Shown: positions 25,491 to 34,105 of the stretch, piece by piece
Layout: each line of letters opens with the position of its first letter
Numbering within the stretch: the first letter of the stretch is position 1
Origin: Aeromicrobium sp. PE09-221
Lineage (GTDB): Bacteria > Actinomycetota > Actinomycetes > Propionibacteriales > Nocardioidaceae
Reading direction: 5' to 3'
NCBI RefSeq assembly: GCF_002174305.1
Contig: NZ_MIJB01000003.1
Location: forward strand, 124,001 to 188,000
DNA length: 64,000 bases
Made by a program: the position numbers and the translations under genes
Notes under the pieces: generated by a model
What the model was told of the DNA's origin: nothing
Database searches by the model: none
The model's input: only the letters and a program-made list of their open reading frames with translations

Positions 25491-27995
25491 TCAGGCCCCC
25501 GGGACGATGGCCGAGATGATCGTGCCGTCGGCCCGTCGGCGGCCCGCCACCGGTGGCGGCGTGCCCTCCAGCCGCGGCCCCTGGCCGTCGAGGGCGACGA
25601 CGACGGGCTCGTCATCGGGCACCGCGACCTCCTTGCCGCGCACCACGATCCTCGGCGTGACGAGTCGTCCATCGGCATCGGGCTGCTGCTCCTCGACCAC
25701 CAGCTCGACCTCATCGGACCGCACCGACACACGGACCCGCGCCCCGTGCAGGGTGACGCGGAAGACCAGTTCCTGCCAGCCGTCGGGCAGCCGCGGATCG
25801 AGGGTGAACGTGCCGTTGTGATCGCGGAAGCCACCGAAGCCCGAGGTCAGGCAGCTCCAGACACCACCGGTCGAGGCGACATGGACGCCATCGCTCGCAT
25901 TGTGATGCCGATCGGCGAGATCGACGAACAGCGCGCCGAGGAAGTACCGCAGCGCCAGGTCGTGATAGCCGACCTCGGCGGCCATGATGGACTGCACCAC
26001 GCCCGAGAGCGTGGAGTCGCCCGTGGTGATCGGGTCGTAGTACTCGAAATTGGCGCGTTTCTGCTCATCGGTGAAGTGGTCTCCCTGCAGGAACAGGGCC
26101 AGCACGACATCAGCCTGCTTGATGACCTGGAAGCGGTAGATGACCAGCGGGTGGTAGTTCAGCAGCAGCGGCCGCTTGTCGAGGCCCGTGTGGTCGAGAT
26201 CCCACACCTCCCGTTCGAGGAAGTGTTGGTCCTGCGGATGGACGCCGAGATGCTCGTCGAAGGGGATGGCCATGTCACGCGCGGCACGTTCCCAGTCCTC
26301 GACCTCTGTCTCGACGAGGGACAGCCGCGAGACGAGGCGATCGTAGGTGGGGCCGTCGCGCTCGGCGAGCTCTCGAACGGCGCGTGCGGCCGCCTGGAGA
26401 TTGAACCGGGCCATGACATTGGTGAAGAGGTTGTCGTTGACGACGGTCGTGTACTCGTCGGGGCCCGTCACCCCGTGGATGTGGAACGCGCCCTCCTCCT
26501 CGTCGCGCCAGAATCCGAGGTCGACCCACATCCGTGCCGTCTCGACGAGGACGTCGATCGCCTCCCGGGTGAGGAACTCGGTGTCGCCGGTCGCCGCGAG
26601 ATACTGCGTCAGCGCATAGGCCACATCGGCATTGATGTGGTACTGCGCGGTGCCGGCGGCGTAGTAGGCCGAGGCCTCCTCGCCGTTGATGGTGCGCCAC
26701 GGGAACAGCGCGCCCCGTTGCGCCATCTCCGCCGCGCGCCGGCGGGCAGCGTCGAGCAGCGAGTAGCGGAAGCGCAGAGCGTTGCGGGCCCAGTGCGGCG
26801 AGGTATAGGTCAGGAACGGCAGGACGTAGACCTCGGTGTCCCAGAAATAGTGTCCGCTGTATCCCGAGCCGGTGACCCCCTTGGCGGGCACACCCTGACC
26901 CTCGGCCCGCGCCGATGCCTGCGCGATCTGGAAGAGATTCCAGCGCACTGCCTGCTGGATGGCGGGCTGACCGGCGACCGTGACATCCGAGCGCTCCCAG
27001 AACGCGTCGAGCCAGGCGCGCTGATCGTCGAACTGCTTCCGCACACCCTCGTGCTTGGCACGGTCGAGGGTACGGCGGCAGCGGTCGACGAGCTCGCGCG
27101 GCGGGACGCCCCTCGAGGTGTGATAGGCCGCGAGCTTCACCAGCTTGATGGGCTTGCCCGGCTGCGCATTGACCTTATAGGTGATCTTGGCGAGGTCGTC
27201 GTCGACGTGGACCGACTGCTCCCACTCGTTCTCGGTGTCGAAGAGGTGGTCGGCGGCCACCGCGAGGGTCATGCCGCTGTCGACGGCGCGATAGCCGAGG
27301 ATCACGCGACCATCGGCCGTGCTCCCCCAGCTGTACATCGGTTCGAGCACGCGACGGCTGAAGGTATCGGACTTGCGCGGGTCGTGACCTTCACCCATCG
27401 CCTTGGAGCGCACGTGGTACTCGTCCTCACCGTCCTGGCGGTTGAGGATCTGCGACGAGATGGCGATCGGTGCGGCACTGTCGAGCATCTCGACCTCGAA
27501 GGTCATGACCGCCAGGTGGCGCTGCGTGAACGAGACCATTCGCTTGGTGGAGACGCGGACGCGCTTGCCGCTCGGCGTGCGCCAGATGATATCGCGCTCG
27601 AGCACACCCGAGCGGAAGTCCAGCGACCGTTCGTACTCGACCAGGTCGGCGATGGTGAGCAGCAGCGGCTCGTCATCGACGTAGAGACGCATGATCTTGG
27701 CGTCGGGAGCGTTGACGATGGTCTGGCCGACGCGCGCGAAGCCGTACGCCTCCTCTGCGTGTTGGATCGGCCAGGTCTCGTGGAAGCCGTTGATGAACGT
27801 GCCGTGGGTGTGCGAGTCACGACCCTCGATGACATTGCCGCGCATACCCAGGTAACCGTTGCCGACGGCGAAGAGGGTCTCGGTGACGCCGAGGTCCTCG
27901 TGATTCGGGTGGTCCTCGACCAGCCGCCACTCATCGAGCGGGAACCGCCCACGGTCGAGGAAGTCGTGGATGCGCGGCGCCTCATGCGAACTCAT
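25491..27995 (-). CDS. Glycoside hydrolase family 65 disaccharide phosphorylase
   Basis: 834 aa. Inverting phosphorylase splitting an alpha-linked glucose disaccharide (maltose, trehalose, kojibiose or nigerose) with phosphate to beta-glucose-1-phosphate plus glucose. N-terminal beta-sandwich (VGNGYLGMRGN), central (alpha/alpha)6 barrel with the general acid Glu at about residue 514 in GVTGPDEYTTVVNDNLFTN and the phosphate-site motif near STGGVWSCLTSGFGG. A C-terminal beta-sandwich follows. Overlaps the beta-phosphoglucomutase gene by 4 nt, which fits the product being beta-G1P. Which disaccharide is used cannot be read from sequence. Confidence 0.9.
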   Translation of the reverse strand: MSSHEAPRIHDFLDRGRFPLDEWRLVEDHPNHEDLGVTETLFAVGNGYLGMRGNVIEGRDSHTHGTFINGFHETWPIQHAEEAYGFARVGQTIVNAPDAKIMRLYVDDEPLLLTIADLVEYERSLDFRSGVLERDIIWRTPSGKRVRVSTKRMVSFTQRHLAVMTFEVEMLDSAAPIAISSQILNRQDGEDEYHVRSKAMGEGHDPRKSDTFSRRVLEPMYSWGSTADGRVILGYRAVDSGMTLAVAADHLFDTENEWEQSVHVDDDLAKITYKVNAQPGKPIKLVKLAAYHTSRGVPPRELVDRCRRTLDRAKHEGVRKQFDDQRAWLDAFWERSDVTVAGQPAIQQAVRWNLFQIAQASARAEGQGVPAKGVTGSGYSGHYFWDTEVYVLPFLTYTSPHWARNALRFRYSLLDAARRRAAEMAQRGALFPWRTINGEEASAYYAAGTAQYHINADVAYALTQYLAATGDTEFLTREAIDVLVETARMWVDLGFWRDEEEGAFHIHGVTGPDEYTTVVNDNLFTNVMARFNLQAAARAVRELAERDGPTYDRLVSRLSLVETEVEDWERAARDMAIPFDEHLGVHPQDQHFLEREVWDLDHTGLDKRPLLLNYHPLVIYRFQVIKQADVVLALFLQGDHFTDEQKRANFEYYDPITTGDSTLSGVVQSIMAAEVGYHDLALRYFLGALFVDLADRHHNASDGVHVASTGGVWSCLTSGFGGFRDHNGTFTLDPRLPDGWQELVFRVTLHGARVRVSVRSDEVELVVEEQQPDADGRLVTPRIVVRGKEVAVPDDEPVVVALDGQGPRLEGTPPPVAGRRRADGTIISAIVPGA

Positions 27996-28702
27996 GCGAG
28001 CTCCTCCAGATCGGTGACGACGATATCGGCGCCGTTCTCCAGCAGGGTCTCGCGGCCGGCGCCGCGGTCGACCCCGACCACGAGGCCGAAGGATCCGGCC
28101 CGCCCCGCCTGCACCCCGGACACCGCGTCCTCGAGCACGACAGCGCGTTCCTTGGGGACGCCCAGCTTTTCGGCAGCATCGAGGAAAGTGTCGGGCTGGG
28201 GCTTACCGGGCAACTGTTCCTCCTCGGCCACGCGACCGTCGACGATGACCGGGAAGTAGTCGATCATCCCGGCGGCACGCAGAACGGTGGGGGCATTGCG
28301 CGAGCTCGACACGACCGCGAGCTTGACGCCCTGCGCGGCGAGCTGCTCGACGAGCCGCCGCGAGCCCGGGTACGCCTCGACGCCCTCGGTGGCGAGCACT
28401 TCGGAGAAGGCCTCGTTCTTGCGGTTGCCGAGGCCGCACACCGTCCGCTGCGCGGGGTCGTCGACGGGGTCGCCGTAGGGCAGGTCGATCCCGCGTGACT
28501 CCAGGAACGACGCCACACCCTCGAAGCGCGGTTTGCCGTCGACATAGCGGTAGTAGTCGTCATCGGTGTACGGCCGCTGGTCGGGGAGGTCGGCGAGGAA
28601 GTCGTTGAACATCGCGCTCCAGGCGCGCATGTGCACGACGGCCGTGGGCGTGATGACACCATCGAGGTCGAACAGCGCGGCGTCGTAGTCGCTCCAGTTC
28701 AC
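27992..28702 (-). CDS. pgmB: Beta-phosphoglucomutase (HAD family)
   Basis: 236 aa. Nucleophile motif AALFDLDGVITPT (Asp12, Asp14), cap domain, VVSSSRNAPTVLRAAG with Ser-Ser phosphate ligand, KPQPDTFLDAAEKLGV, and VVLEDAVSGVQAG with the acidic Mg ligands. These match beta-PGM, which converts beta-G1P made by the downstream phosphorylase to glucose-6-phosphate via the 1,6-bisphosphate. Start GTG 28702 is set by a TAGGCT 7 nt upstream. The pair forms a complete disaccharide-to-G6P route. Confidence 0.88.
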   Translation of the reverse strand: MNWSDYDAALFDLDGVITPTAVVHMRAWSAMFNDFLADLPDQRPYTDDDYYRYVDGKPRFEGVASFLESRGIDLPYGDPVDDPAQRTVCGLGNRKNEAFSEVLATEGVEAYPGSRRLVEQLAAQGVKLAVVSSSRNAPTVLRAAGMIDYFPVIVDGRVAEEEQLPGKPQPDTFLDAAEKLGVPKERAVVLEDAVSGVQAGRAGSFGLVVGVDRGAGRETLLENGADIVVTDLEELA

Positions 28703-28709
28703 CCCACCA

Positions 28710-28715
28710 AGCCTA
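28710..28715 (-). promoter_or_regulatory. -10 hexamer TAGGCT, leaderless start of beta-PGM gene
   Basis: Minus-strand TAGGCT, 7 nt (TGGTGGG) before GTG 28702. The rest of the 28703-28859 gap shows no further signal. Confidence 0.5.
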
Positions 28716-28859
28716 CGGCCAGGGCTCCTGGGAGAAAGCCTGGGCGCGGTGAGTCGAACCACGTTCTCTCCTCATATCGCCCGAGTTCGCCGAAGCGGAC
28801 GCAGGATGCCCTCTCGTGACACTCAGCAGCCACAAGCCCCGCCACCTTCGCCGACCGGC

Positions 28860-29054
28860 TCACGGTGCCGGCTCGAAGAGCTCCTCGATGCGCAGGCCGA
28901 ACACTCCGGCCATCCGGAAGGCCAAGGCGAGTGAGGGGTCGTGGCGGCCCCGCTCGATGGAGATCACGGTCTGCCGCGAGACTCCCAGACGTGCCGCGAG
29001 CTCACTCTGGGTGAGGCCAGCGCGTTCGCGCTGAGCGGCGACGTGGTTCTTCAC
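28860..29054 (-). CDS. Small XRE-family DNA-binding protein
   Basis: 64 aa: almost entirely one HTH (VKNHVAAQRERAGLTQSELA; ARLGVSRQTVISIERGRHDP; VFGLRIEELFEP). Such stand-alone XRE proteins (YozG type) are regularly paired with a small DUF2178-like membrane protein, as here: the GTG overlaps the membrane gene's stop (GTGA, 29051-29054). Probably represses its own two-gene operon through the TGTCAA-N6-TTGACA repeat at 29472-29489. Confidence 0.88.
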   Translation of the reverse strand: MKNHVAAQRERAGLTQSELAARLGVSRQTVISIERGRHDPSLALAFRMAGVFGLRIEELFEPAP

Positions 29055-29461
29055 GAGTCGAACCGTGCCGCGACGGCATAGCGCAACCCCACATCGGCCA
29101 TGGCCGCGACGAGGACAGCGGCCAGCGCGGCAGACGTCGGGAGATCCTCGCCGCTGCCGGTGATCGCCACGACCGCGAGCACGAGGCCGAGCACGATCAG
29201 CACATCGCGGAAGGCCGCCGCGGCTGCCTGGTCCCACCAGGAGGTCTCGACATTGTCCTCGCTGTGCTCGTCCTCGCGAACGGTGACGGGTGCGACGCAC
29301 AGCAGCCAACCGAGGGCCGTGGCGACCGGGGCCGTACATGCGGCGAAGACGAGGAAGGTGACGAGCTTCGCCGTGGACTCCGCGAAAGCTGCCGCCGCTC
29401 CGCCCATCGCTGCCGCGCCGATCATTCCCACGATCACCGCCATACCCCACCGGACGATCAT
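29051..29461 (-). CDS. Small membrane protein paired with XRE regulator
   Basis: 136 aa with four predicted membrane helices: IVGMIGAAAMGGAAAAFAES, KLVTFLVFAACTAPVATAL GWLL (joined), VLIVLGLVLAVVAIT and SAALAAVLVAAMADVGLRYA, and a charged cytoplasmic loop EDEHSEDNVETSWWDQ. GGAGG precedes the ATG. The pair resembles DUF2178/XRE cassettes, whose function is unknown; the membrane protein may act as the sensor or anti-regulator. Confidence 0.65.
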   Translation of the reverse strand: MIVRWGMAVIVGMIGAAAMGGAAAAFAESTAKLVTFLVFAACTAPVATALGWLLCVAPVTVREDEHSEDNVETSWWDQAAAAAFRDVLIVLGLVLAVVAITGSGEDLPTSAALAAVLVAAMADVGLRYAVAARFDS

Positions 29462-29471
29462 CCCGCCTCCT

Positions 29472-29489
29472 TGTCAAAAGAACTTGACA
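29472..29489. promoter_or_regulatory. Inverted repeat TGTCAA-N6-TTGACA upstream of membrane/XRE pair
   Basis: Perfect 6-bp arms located 10 nt before the membrane-protein ATG, overlapping its ribosome-site region. Likely autoregulatory operator of the XRE protein. Confidence 0.5.
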
Positions 29490-29565
29490 TTCACGGTACG
29501 TCCGACGCACGGAGTGTGTCACGTTTACTCGACACCGCTCGCTGGCGGACTCTCTCCCCGGCTCG

Positions 29566-29571
29566 TAGATT
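29566..29571 (+). promoter_or_regulatory. -10 hexamer TAGATT, leaderless start of arcA
   Basis: TAGATT with 6 nt (GCGGAC) to ATG 29578. Confidence 0.6.
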
Positions 29572-29577
29572 GCGGAC

Positions 29578-30819
29578 ATGACGATCCAGGGCGCCGATAG
29601 CGAGACCGGGGAGCTGCGTACCGTCCTGGTGCACCGACCCGGGCCGGAGCTGGCCCGTCTGACGCCGCGGAACAACGACCGGTTGCTCTTCGACGCGATC
29701 CCCTGGGCCTCGCGAGCCCAGGAGGAGCACGACGCGTTCACCGACGCGCTGCGTGCACGGGGCGTCGAAGTGCTCTATCTTGTCGCGCTGCTCACCGAGA
29801 CCCTCCGGGACCCAGCCGCCCGGGACCACGTCATCAACGAGACGACAGCCGATCCACGGCTGGGCATCGGGCTCCGTCGCTATCTGCGCGACGGCCTCGC
29901 CGATCTGGACCCCGATGCGCTCACCACCGTGCTCACTGCCGGTCTGCGCAACGACGAGCTCAGCGGGACCTCCACCCTCGTCACGAGTCTGCTGGCCCAC
30001 GAGGACTTCCTGATCGACCCGCTGCCGAACCTCCTGTTCACCCGAGACTCCTCGCTCTGGCTCCCCGAGCACGTGGCCGTGACCAGTCTGGCCATGCCCG
30101 CGCGGTCCCGCGAGACCCAGCTGACCGCATTGATCTACCGATTCCACCCCCGATTCAGAGACAGCCCGGCCCTCCACGGCCCCCAGCGGGAGCATCTCGA
30201 GGGCGGCGACGTCCTCCTGCTGGCGCCGGACGTGATCGCGGTCGGCGTCGGCGAACGGACCACGCCGGCCGGCTGCGAACGATTCGCCGAGCAGGTGCTC
30301 TCCCACGGCCTCGCCCGCACGGTGCTCGCGGTTCCGATCGCGCAGGACCGCGCCACGATGCACCTCGACACCATCGTCACGATGGTCGACATCGACACGG
30401 TGGTGATTTACCCGACCATGGCCGCGCAACTGCGGGCCCACACGATCACCTGGAACGGCGAGGGCCTCCGCGTGGCCCCGGCGCGTCCCTTCTTCGAGAC
30501 GGCGGCCGAAGCCATGGGGATCGACGAGCTCCGGCGCATCGATACCGGTCTCGACCCGGTCACCGCCGAACGCGAGCAGTGGGACGACGGCAACAACACG
30601 CTGGCCCTGGCACCGCGGGTGACGGTGGCCTACGAACGCAACGAGCAGACCAACGAGCGGCTCCGCGAAGCCGGCATCGACGTCGTGACGATCCCCGGGT
30701 CCGAACTCGGCTCCGGACGTGGCGGCCCGAGGTGCATGTCCTGTCCCGTCGAGCGGGTCAGCGCACGATCACCTGACGCGACAGCAGACTCTGCCGTGCC
30801 GAGCGCTCCGCCTGCGTGA
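29578..30819 (+). CDS. arcA: Arginine deiminase
   Basis: 413 aa. Hydrolyses arginine to citrulline and ammonia. Recognised by the N-terminal ELRTVLVHRPGPELARLTP, PNLLFTRDSS (substrate loop), HLEGGDVL, MHLDTIVTMVD (catalytic His/Asp), and the nucleophile Cys386 in GGPRCMSCPV. No arcB, arcC or arcD neighbours are present, so energy generation by the ADI pathway would need them elsewhere. After CMSCPVERVS the protein has a ~20-residue tail that overlaps the convergent DUF5926 gene by 62 nt; this looks like stop-codon loss. Confidence 0.94.
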   Translation: MTIQGADSETGELRTVLVHRPGPELARLTPRNNDRLLFDAIPWASRAQEEHDAFTDALRARGVEVLYLVALLTETLRDPAARDHVINETTADPRLGIGLRRYLRDGLADLDPDALTTVLTAGLRNDELSGTSTLVTSLLAHEDFLIDPLPNLLFTRDSSLWLPEHVAVTSLAMPARSRETQLTALIYRFHPRFRDSPALHGPQREHLEGGDVLLLAPDVIAVGVGERTTPAGCERFAEQVLSHGLARTVLAVPIAQDRATMHLDTIVTMVDIDTVVIYPTMAAQLRAHTITWNGEGLRVAPARPFFETAAEAMGIDELRRIDTGLDPVTAEREQWDDGNNTLALAPRVTVAYERNEQTNERLREAGIDVVTIPGSELGSGRGGPRCMSCPVERVSARSPDATADSAVPSAPPA

Positions 30820-31603
30820 GCGGCTCATCGCCGCGCCCGAGGGCCTCCGTCAGAGCCTCCTCGACATTCGCGACATGCTTAGCGAGCTTCTCATGGTCGT
30901 CGAAACGGTCCACCTCCCACACGAGGACCGGAAGACCATCGGCTTTGAACGTGCCCAGTAGCTGGCGACCTCCGACACGATCCGTCGCCGCGAGACGGAG
31001 TCGCGCGAGGGCGGTCAGCACCGCATTCTCGTCCTCGACGAGGAACCACCGCAGATAGGACTCGAAAGATCCGTACTGCGTGATGTAGGCATGTGGCCGG
31101 ATCCGCCAACTGGGATGCGACAGCGTCTTCGCCTCGAGCATCGACGTGTCGAGGTCCACACTCACCTCGACCTCCGGATCGGACGGCTTCCAGAAGTCGA
31201 AGTCCTCCAGGAGCTCGATCTCGAAGGTGCTGTCGGGATCGACGATGTCCTGCATCCGCTCACCGACCCCCGGATCGGTCATCGAGACCAGCGAACCGGG
31301 CTCGTGATCGAAGGCCAACGCGATCGCATGGGCAAGGTCCCGGCTGAGATCACCGAAATCGTGCGCCACCTGGATGGCGACCTGGATCTCGCCGTCCTCC
31401 TTCACGCTGGCCGCCGCGCCACCGGGGAGCTGACTGACGATGCTGATCTGCCGTCCGTCGCGCAAGGTCACGGCGGCGCGTCCGCGCTCGACGAAATTGC
31501 GCAGTGCGATCCACTCGCGCTCATCGGGGAGTCCCTCGAAGGGTCGGGCCGCGAAGGGCATCCTCTCGACGTGGTGACGCACGCGACGTGTTTTCCTACC
31601 CAC
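30758..31603 (-). CDS. DUF5926-family protein
   Basis: 281 aa cytoplasmic protein conserved in actinomycetes, sometimes misannotated as SecA-related. Basic N-terminus (MGRKTRRVRHHVERM), then PFAARPFEGLPDEREWIALR, AITLRDGRQISIVSQLPGG-like strands and WRIRPHAYITQYGSFESYLR. No catalytic motif recognised. AGGAG lies 5 nt before the GTG. Function unknown; next on the strand after the HATPase gene but transcribed from its own ribosome site. The 3' end overlaps arcA. Confidence 0.75.
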   Translation of the reverse strand: MGRKTRRVRHHVERMPFAARPFEGLPDEREWIALRNFVERGRAAVTLRDGRQISIVSQLPGGAAASVKEDGEIQVAIQVAHDFGDLSRDLAHAIALAFDHEPGSLVSMTDPGVGERMQDIVDPDSTFEIELLEDFDFWKPSDPEVEVSVDLDTSMLEAKTLSHPSWRIRPHAYITQYGSFESYLRWFLVEDENAVLTALARLRLAATDRVGGRQLLGTFKADGLPVLVWEVDRFDDHEKLAKHVANVEEALTEALGRGDEPLTQAERSARQSLLSRQVIVR

Positions 31604-31616
31604 AGGTCTCCTGAGC

Positions 31617-32018
31617 TCAGAGGGCGTCGCTGATCGCCAGCTCGGCGCTGACCCGCGTGCCCTGGGACATGTCCACCCACCAGCGGTCGGCCACCCGGTT
31701 GATGATCGAGAGTCCTCGACCGCTCAGCGAGTCCTCGTCGAAGTCCACCGGCTTGAGAGTCGCTCCGGTGCCTGCGTCGAGGACGCTGAGCTCGAGCAGT
31801 TCGCGGTTGACCGACCAGGTGATCTCCATGAAGCCGCTGTCGTCGGGCGAACCGTGCGAGACGGCATTGGCGATCATCTCGCTCAGCACGATCAGACCGT
31901 TGTCGATGACCTCGGGACTGACCTCGTGCCGGGTCAGGAAGGCCGCGAGCTTCGTTCGTGCCAGGCTCGGCGTGGAGGACTCGAACGGCAGCCGGACGGA
32001 CGCCGACGTCTCGATCAT
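31617..32018 (-). CDS. Anti-sigma/serine-kinase-like HATPase (RsbW/SpoIIAB type)
   Basis: 133 aa GHKL ATPase domain: N box EMIANAVSHGSP, G1 VLDAGTGATLKP, G2 SGRGLSIINRVADRWW. This matches HATPase_c_2 proteins that bind sigma factors or phosphorylate anti-anti-sigma antagonists. Neither sigma nor antagonist is adjacent, so its partner is elsewhere. Start ATG 32018 has GGAGG at ideal spacing; longer readings upstream are not supported. Confidence 0.85.
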   Translation of the reverse strand: MIETSASVRLPFESSTPSLARTKLAAFLTRHEVSPEVIDNGLIVLSEMIANAVSHGSPDDSGFMEITWSVNRELLELSVLDAGTGATLKPVDFDEDSLSGRGLSIINRVADRWWVDMSQGTRVSAELAISDAL

Positions 32019-32136
32019 GGTCACCTCCTGTCGCTCCATCCTTGCCCAGACGACACCGCCCCTCAACTCGAACAAGGGCCCGACAGCGTCACCTAGGAAA
32101 CCACTCGGCTCGTTCACCGTGCAACTGGCCGTGCGA

Positions 32137-32142
32137 CACAAT
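32137..32142 (+). promoter_or_regulatory. Weak -10-like CACAAT before rhodanese gene
   Basis: CACAAT with 6 nt (GAAACC) to ATG 32149: same spacing as the leaderless set but lacking the first T of TANNNT. Confidence 0.3.
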
Positions 32143-32148
32143 GAAACC

Positions 32149-32469
32149 ATGACCGACTCGTCGATCCCCTCGGTGACCGTCGCCGACCTGCCCGATCCGC
32201 TTCCGGCCGAGCTCGTCGTCCTCGACGTGCGCGAGCCCGATGAATGGTCCTCGGGGCATGTCTCCGGGGCGACGCACATTCCTCTGGGGACGCTTCCCGA
32301 CCGGGTCGGGGAACTCGACCCGCAGACACCGACCGTGGTCATGTGCCACCTGGGCGGCAGGTCCGCGCGCGCCACGGCCTGGCTCTCGCAGCAGGGCTAT
32401 CACGTGGTCAACCTCGAGGGCGGCATCGAGGCGTGGCACGCCGCGGGACGTCCCGTCACCACCGCCTGA
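32149..32469 (+). CDS. Single-domain rhodanese
   Basis: 106 aa. LDVREPDEWSSGHVSGATHI is the substrate-proximal block, and the catalytic Cys66 sits in VVMCHLGGRSARATAWL, followed by YHVVNLEGGIEAW. Transfers sulfane sulfur as a persulfide carrier; cytoplasmic. Its last 14 nt overlap the convergent CPBP gene. No sulfur-pathway neighbour here. Confidence 0.9.
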   Translation: MTDSSIPSVTVADLPDPLPAELVVLDVREPDEWSSGHVSGATHIPLGTLPDRVGELDPQTPTVVMCHLGGRSARATAWLSQQGYHVVNLEGGIEAWHAAGRPVTTA

Positions 32470-33568
32470 CCCGTTCGTCACGGCCGTCCCCCTCCGGGGA
32501 ACGCGGCCACCCGGGAGTGAGTTGTCCGGGATAGGGCGGCGCGTTCGGCGGCACCGGCACGACCGGGTGCCGGGGCGGGGAGACGGCTGTCGGTGACCAG
32601 TACGCCGGCGGGAGGGGCGGCGGCCCTGCGATCGGCGGACGAGGCGGCACCGGGCCGGCCGGCGGGATCGGGCGCGGCGGCTGGGACGCACGCTCGGTCA
32701 CCAGGCCGACGCGTCGCGACTGCCACTCGACCAGCGCGATGATCACCGCCATCGCGACCACCGTCGGCAGGACATCGACCGGGCCGAGATCACCCTGTTC
32801 CCCCGTGGGGTCGACGAGACCCACCGCGCCGAGCGCGAAGAGCAGCACGTTGTTGACCACGTGCACCGCGATGGCCGCTTCCAGCCCTCCGGTGCGGATC
32901 GTCAACCAGCCGGCGGTCAGCCCGAACACCGCCACGTCGACCAGACCCCAGAACTCGTAGATATGTCCGGCGGCGAACACCAGCGTGGTCACCAGCAGCG
33001 GCAGGACCGGTGACTTCACCCACGAACCGATGAGCTGCAGCCCGAAACCACGGAAGGCGTACTCCTCGGCCGCGGACTGCAGCGGGACGAGCAGCAGGAT
33101 GAGGACGAGCATCAGCGCCGATCGCCCGGTGAACTCATAGGTAGGCGGACCGCTGGAGGCATCCAGGGCCACCGCCCCGCCGATGGTGACTCCCAGCACC
33201 ACCACCGCGATCACGGCGCACCGCGCCAGCCATCCCCATCGCAGCCGTCCCTCGACCGACAGCAGATAGCGCGCGTGCCGGTGCCACACGATGGCGGCCG
33301 CGGACCACACGCTCGGGACCATCGCGATGATGGAGAGCATCGCGAACACGAAGATGCCCGGGTCGAGCAGATCGAATCGCGCCGTGGCATCGAGGAAGTC
33401 GTCGATACCACCGGGTGAGCCCTCGAGAGCCACCACCACGAGAGCACCGAGCACGAGCACGATCGAGGCCGCGAAGAAGAAGCACACCGCGAGCACCGCG
33501 ATGACCGGCAGCTTCCAGTGGGCGAAGTCGGTGGACTCGCGTGCGAGTCGGTGGAAGCGAGTGGCCAT
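32456..33568 (-). CDS. CPBP-family intramembrane metalloprotease
   Basis: 370 aa. About eight membrane segments; CAAX-protease motifs AAEEYAFRGFGLQL (EExxxR) near residue 200, FAAGHIYEF (second-motif His) and HVVNNVLLF (third). C-terminal 80 residues are extremely proline-rich (PRPIPPAGPVPPRPPIAGPP), a cytoplasmic tail typical of actinobacterial members. May process prenylated or membrane-bound peptides or bacteriocin-like factors; substrate unknown. ATG 33568. Confidence 0.85.
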   Translation of the reverse strand: MATRFHRLARESTDFAHWKLPVIAVLAVCFFFAASIVLVLGALVVVALEGSPGGIDDFLDATARFDLLDPGIFVFAMLSIIAMVPSVWSAAAIVWHRHARYLLSVEGRLRWGWLARCAVIAVVVLGVTIGGAVALDASSGPPTYEFTGRSALMLVLILLLVPLQSAAEEYAFRGFGLQLIGSWVKSPVLPLLVTTLVFAAGHIYEFWGLVDVAVFGLTAGWLTIRTGGLEAAIAVHVVNNVLLFALGAVGLVDPTGEQGDLGPVDVLPTVVAMAVIIALVEWQSRRVGLVTERASQPPRPIPPAGPVPPRPPIAGPPPLPPAYWSPTAVSPPRHPVVPVPPNAPPYPGQLTPGWPRSPEGDGRDERVRRW

Positions 33569-33630
33569 GCCCGCATCGTCACATACCCGGCCCCCGGACG
33601 ACGGACCCTGTCCACAGGACCCTGGAATGC

Positions 33631-33665
33631 GACGCGCCCCCGTCCACAGGGAACGGGGGCGCGTC
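33631..33665 (-). terminator. Terminator of HU gene
   Basis: Perfect 13-bp GC-rich stem (33631-33643 with 33653-33665) around a 9-nt loop, lying 72 nt beyond the HU stop and before the CPBP start. No T-run, as is common in actinomycetes. Confidence 0.6.
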
Positions 33666-33737
33666 GATGTCGCCATCACGCACAGGGCCTCTCGCCCCGC
33701 CGTCGTCGACGTCGAGGAAGGCCCGGAGCGGGACGTC

Positions 33738-34016
33738 TTACTTGGCGGCGGCCTTCAGGCGCGAGCCGGCGCTGACCTTCACGCCGTAGCCGGCCGGGAT
33801 GTCGATCGTCTCGCCGGTGGCGGGGTTCCGGCCCGTGCGAGCGGCGCGCTCGACACGCTCGACCGACAGGATGCCGGGGATGGAGACCTTGTCGCCCTTG
33901 GAGACGGCGTCGAGGACGACATCGCTGAAGGCCGAGAGCACCTTGTCGGCGTCGGTCTTGGTCACGCCGGCCTGCTCAGCGAGGGCGGCGACGAGGTCGT
34001 TGCGGGAGAGAGCCAC
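33738..34016 (-). CDS. hup: HU-family nucleoid protein, short form
   Basis: 92 aa, a basic HU of the classical length without the long Lys/Ala tail of mycobacterial HupB. Contains LVAALAEQAGVTKTDADKVL, PGILSVERVERAARTGRNPA, TGETIDIPAGYGVKVSAGSR. The usual beta-arm proline is in RNPATG, as normal. AGGAG precedes the GTG. Compacts DNA; expressed from its own transcript with terminator at 33631. Confidence 0.94.
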   Translation of the reverse strand: MALSRNDLVAALAEQAGVTKTDADKVLSAFSDVVLDAVSKGDKVSIPGILSVERVERAARTGRNPATGETIDIPAGYGVKVSAGSRLKAAAK

Positions 34017-34105
34017 GAAAACTCCTAGTGCAGATTGATGTGTGCGTCCGCCAGTCTATGAATACTCCGCGAAATTCCAAGCCCTACCCGGCCGTGTCGC
34101 AGGGT

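Noticed and set aside
24405..28259. A 1284-codon open frame on the plus strand
   Set aside because: It is antisense to the BrkB, GH65 and beta-PGM genes, all with intact motifs on the minus strand; it has repetitive Arg/Gly/Asp-rich content and no domain.
28860..29741. A long minus-strand frame ending in the XRE protein
   Set aside because: Only the last 64 codons are an HTH; the upstream part is out-of-frame reading through the membrane-protein gene and arcA region.
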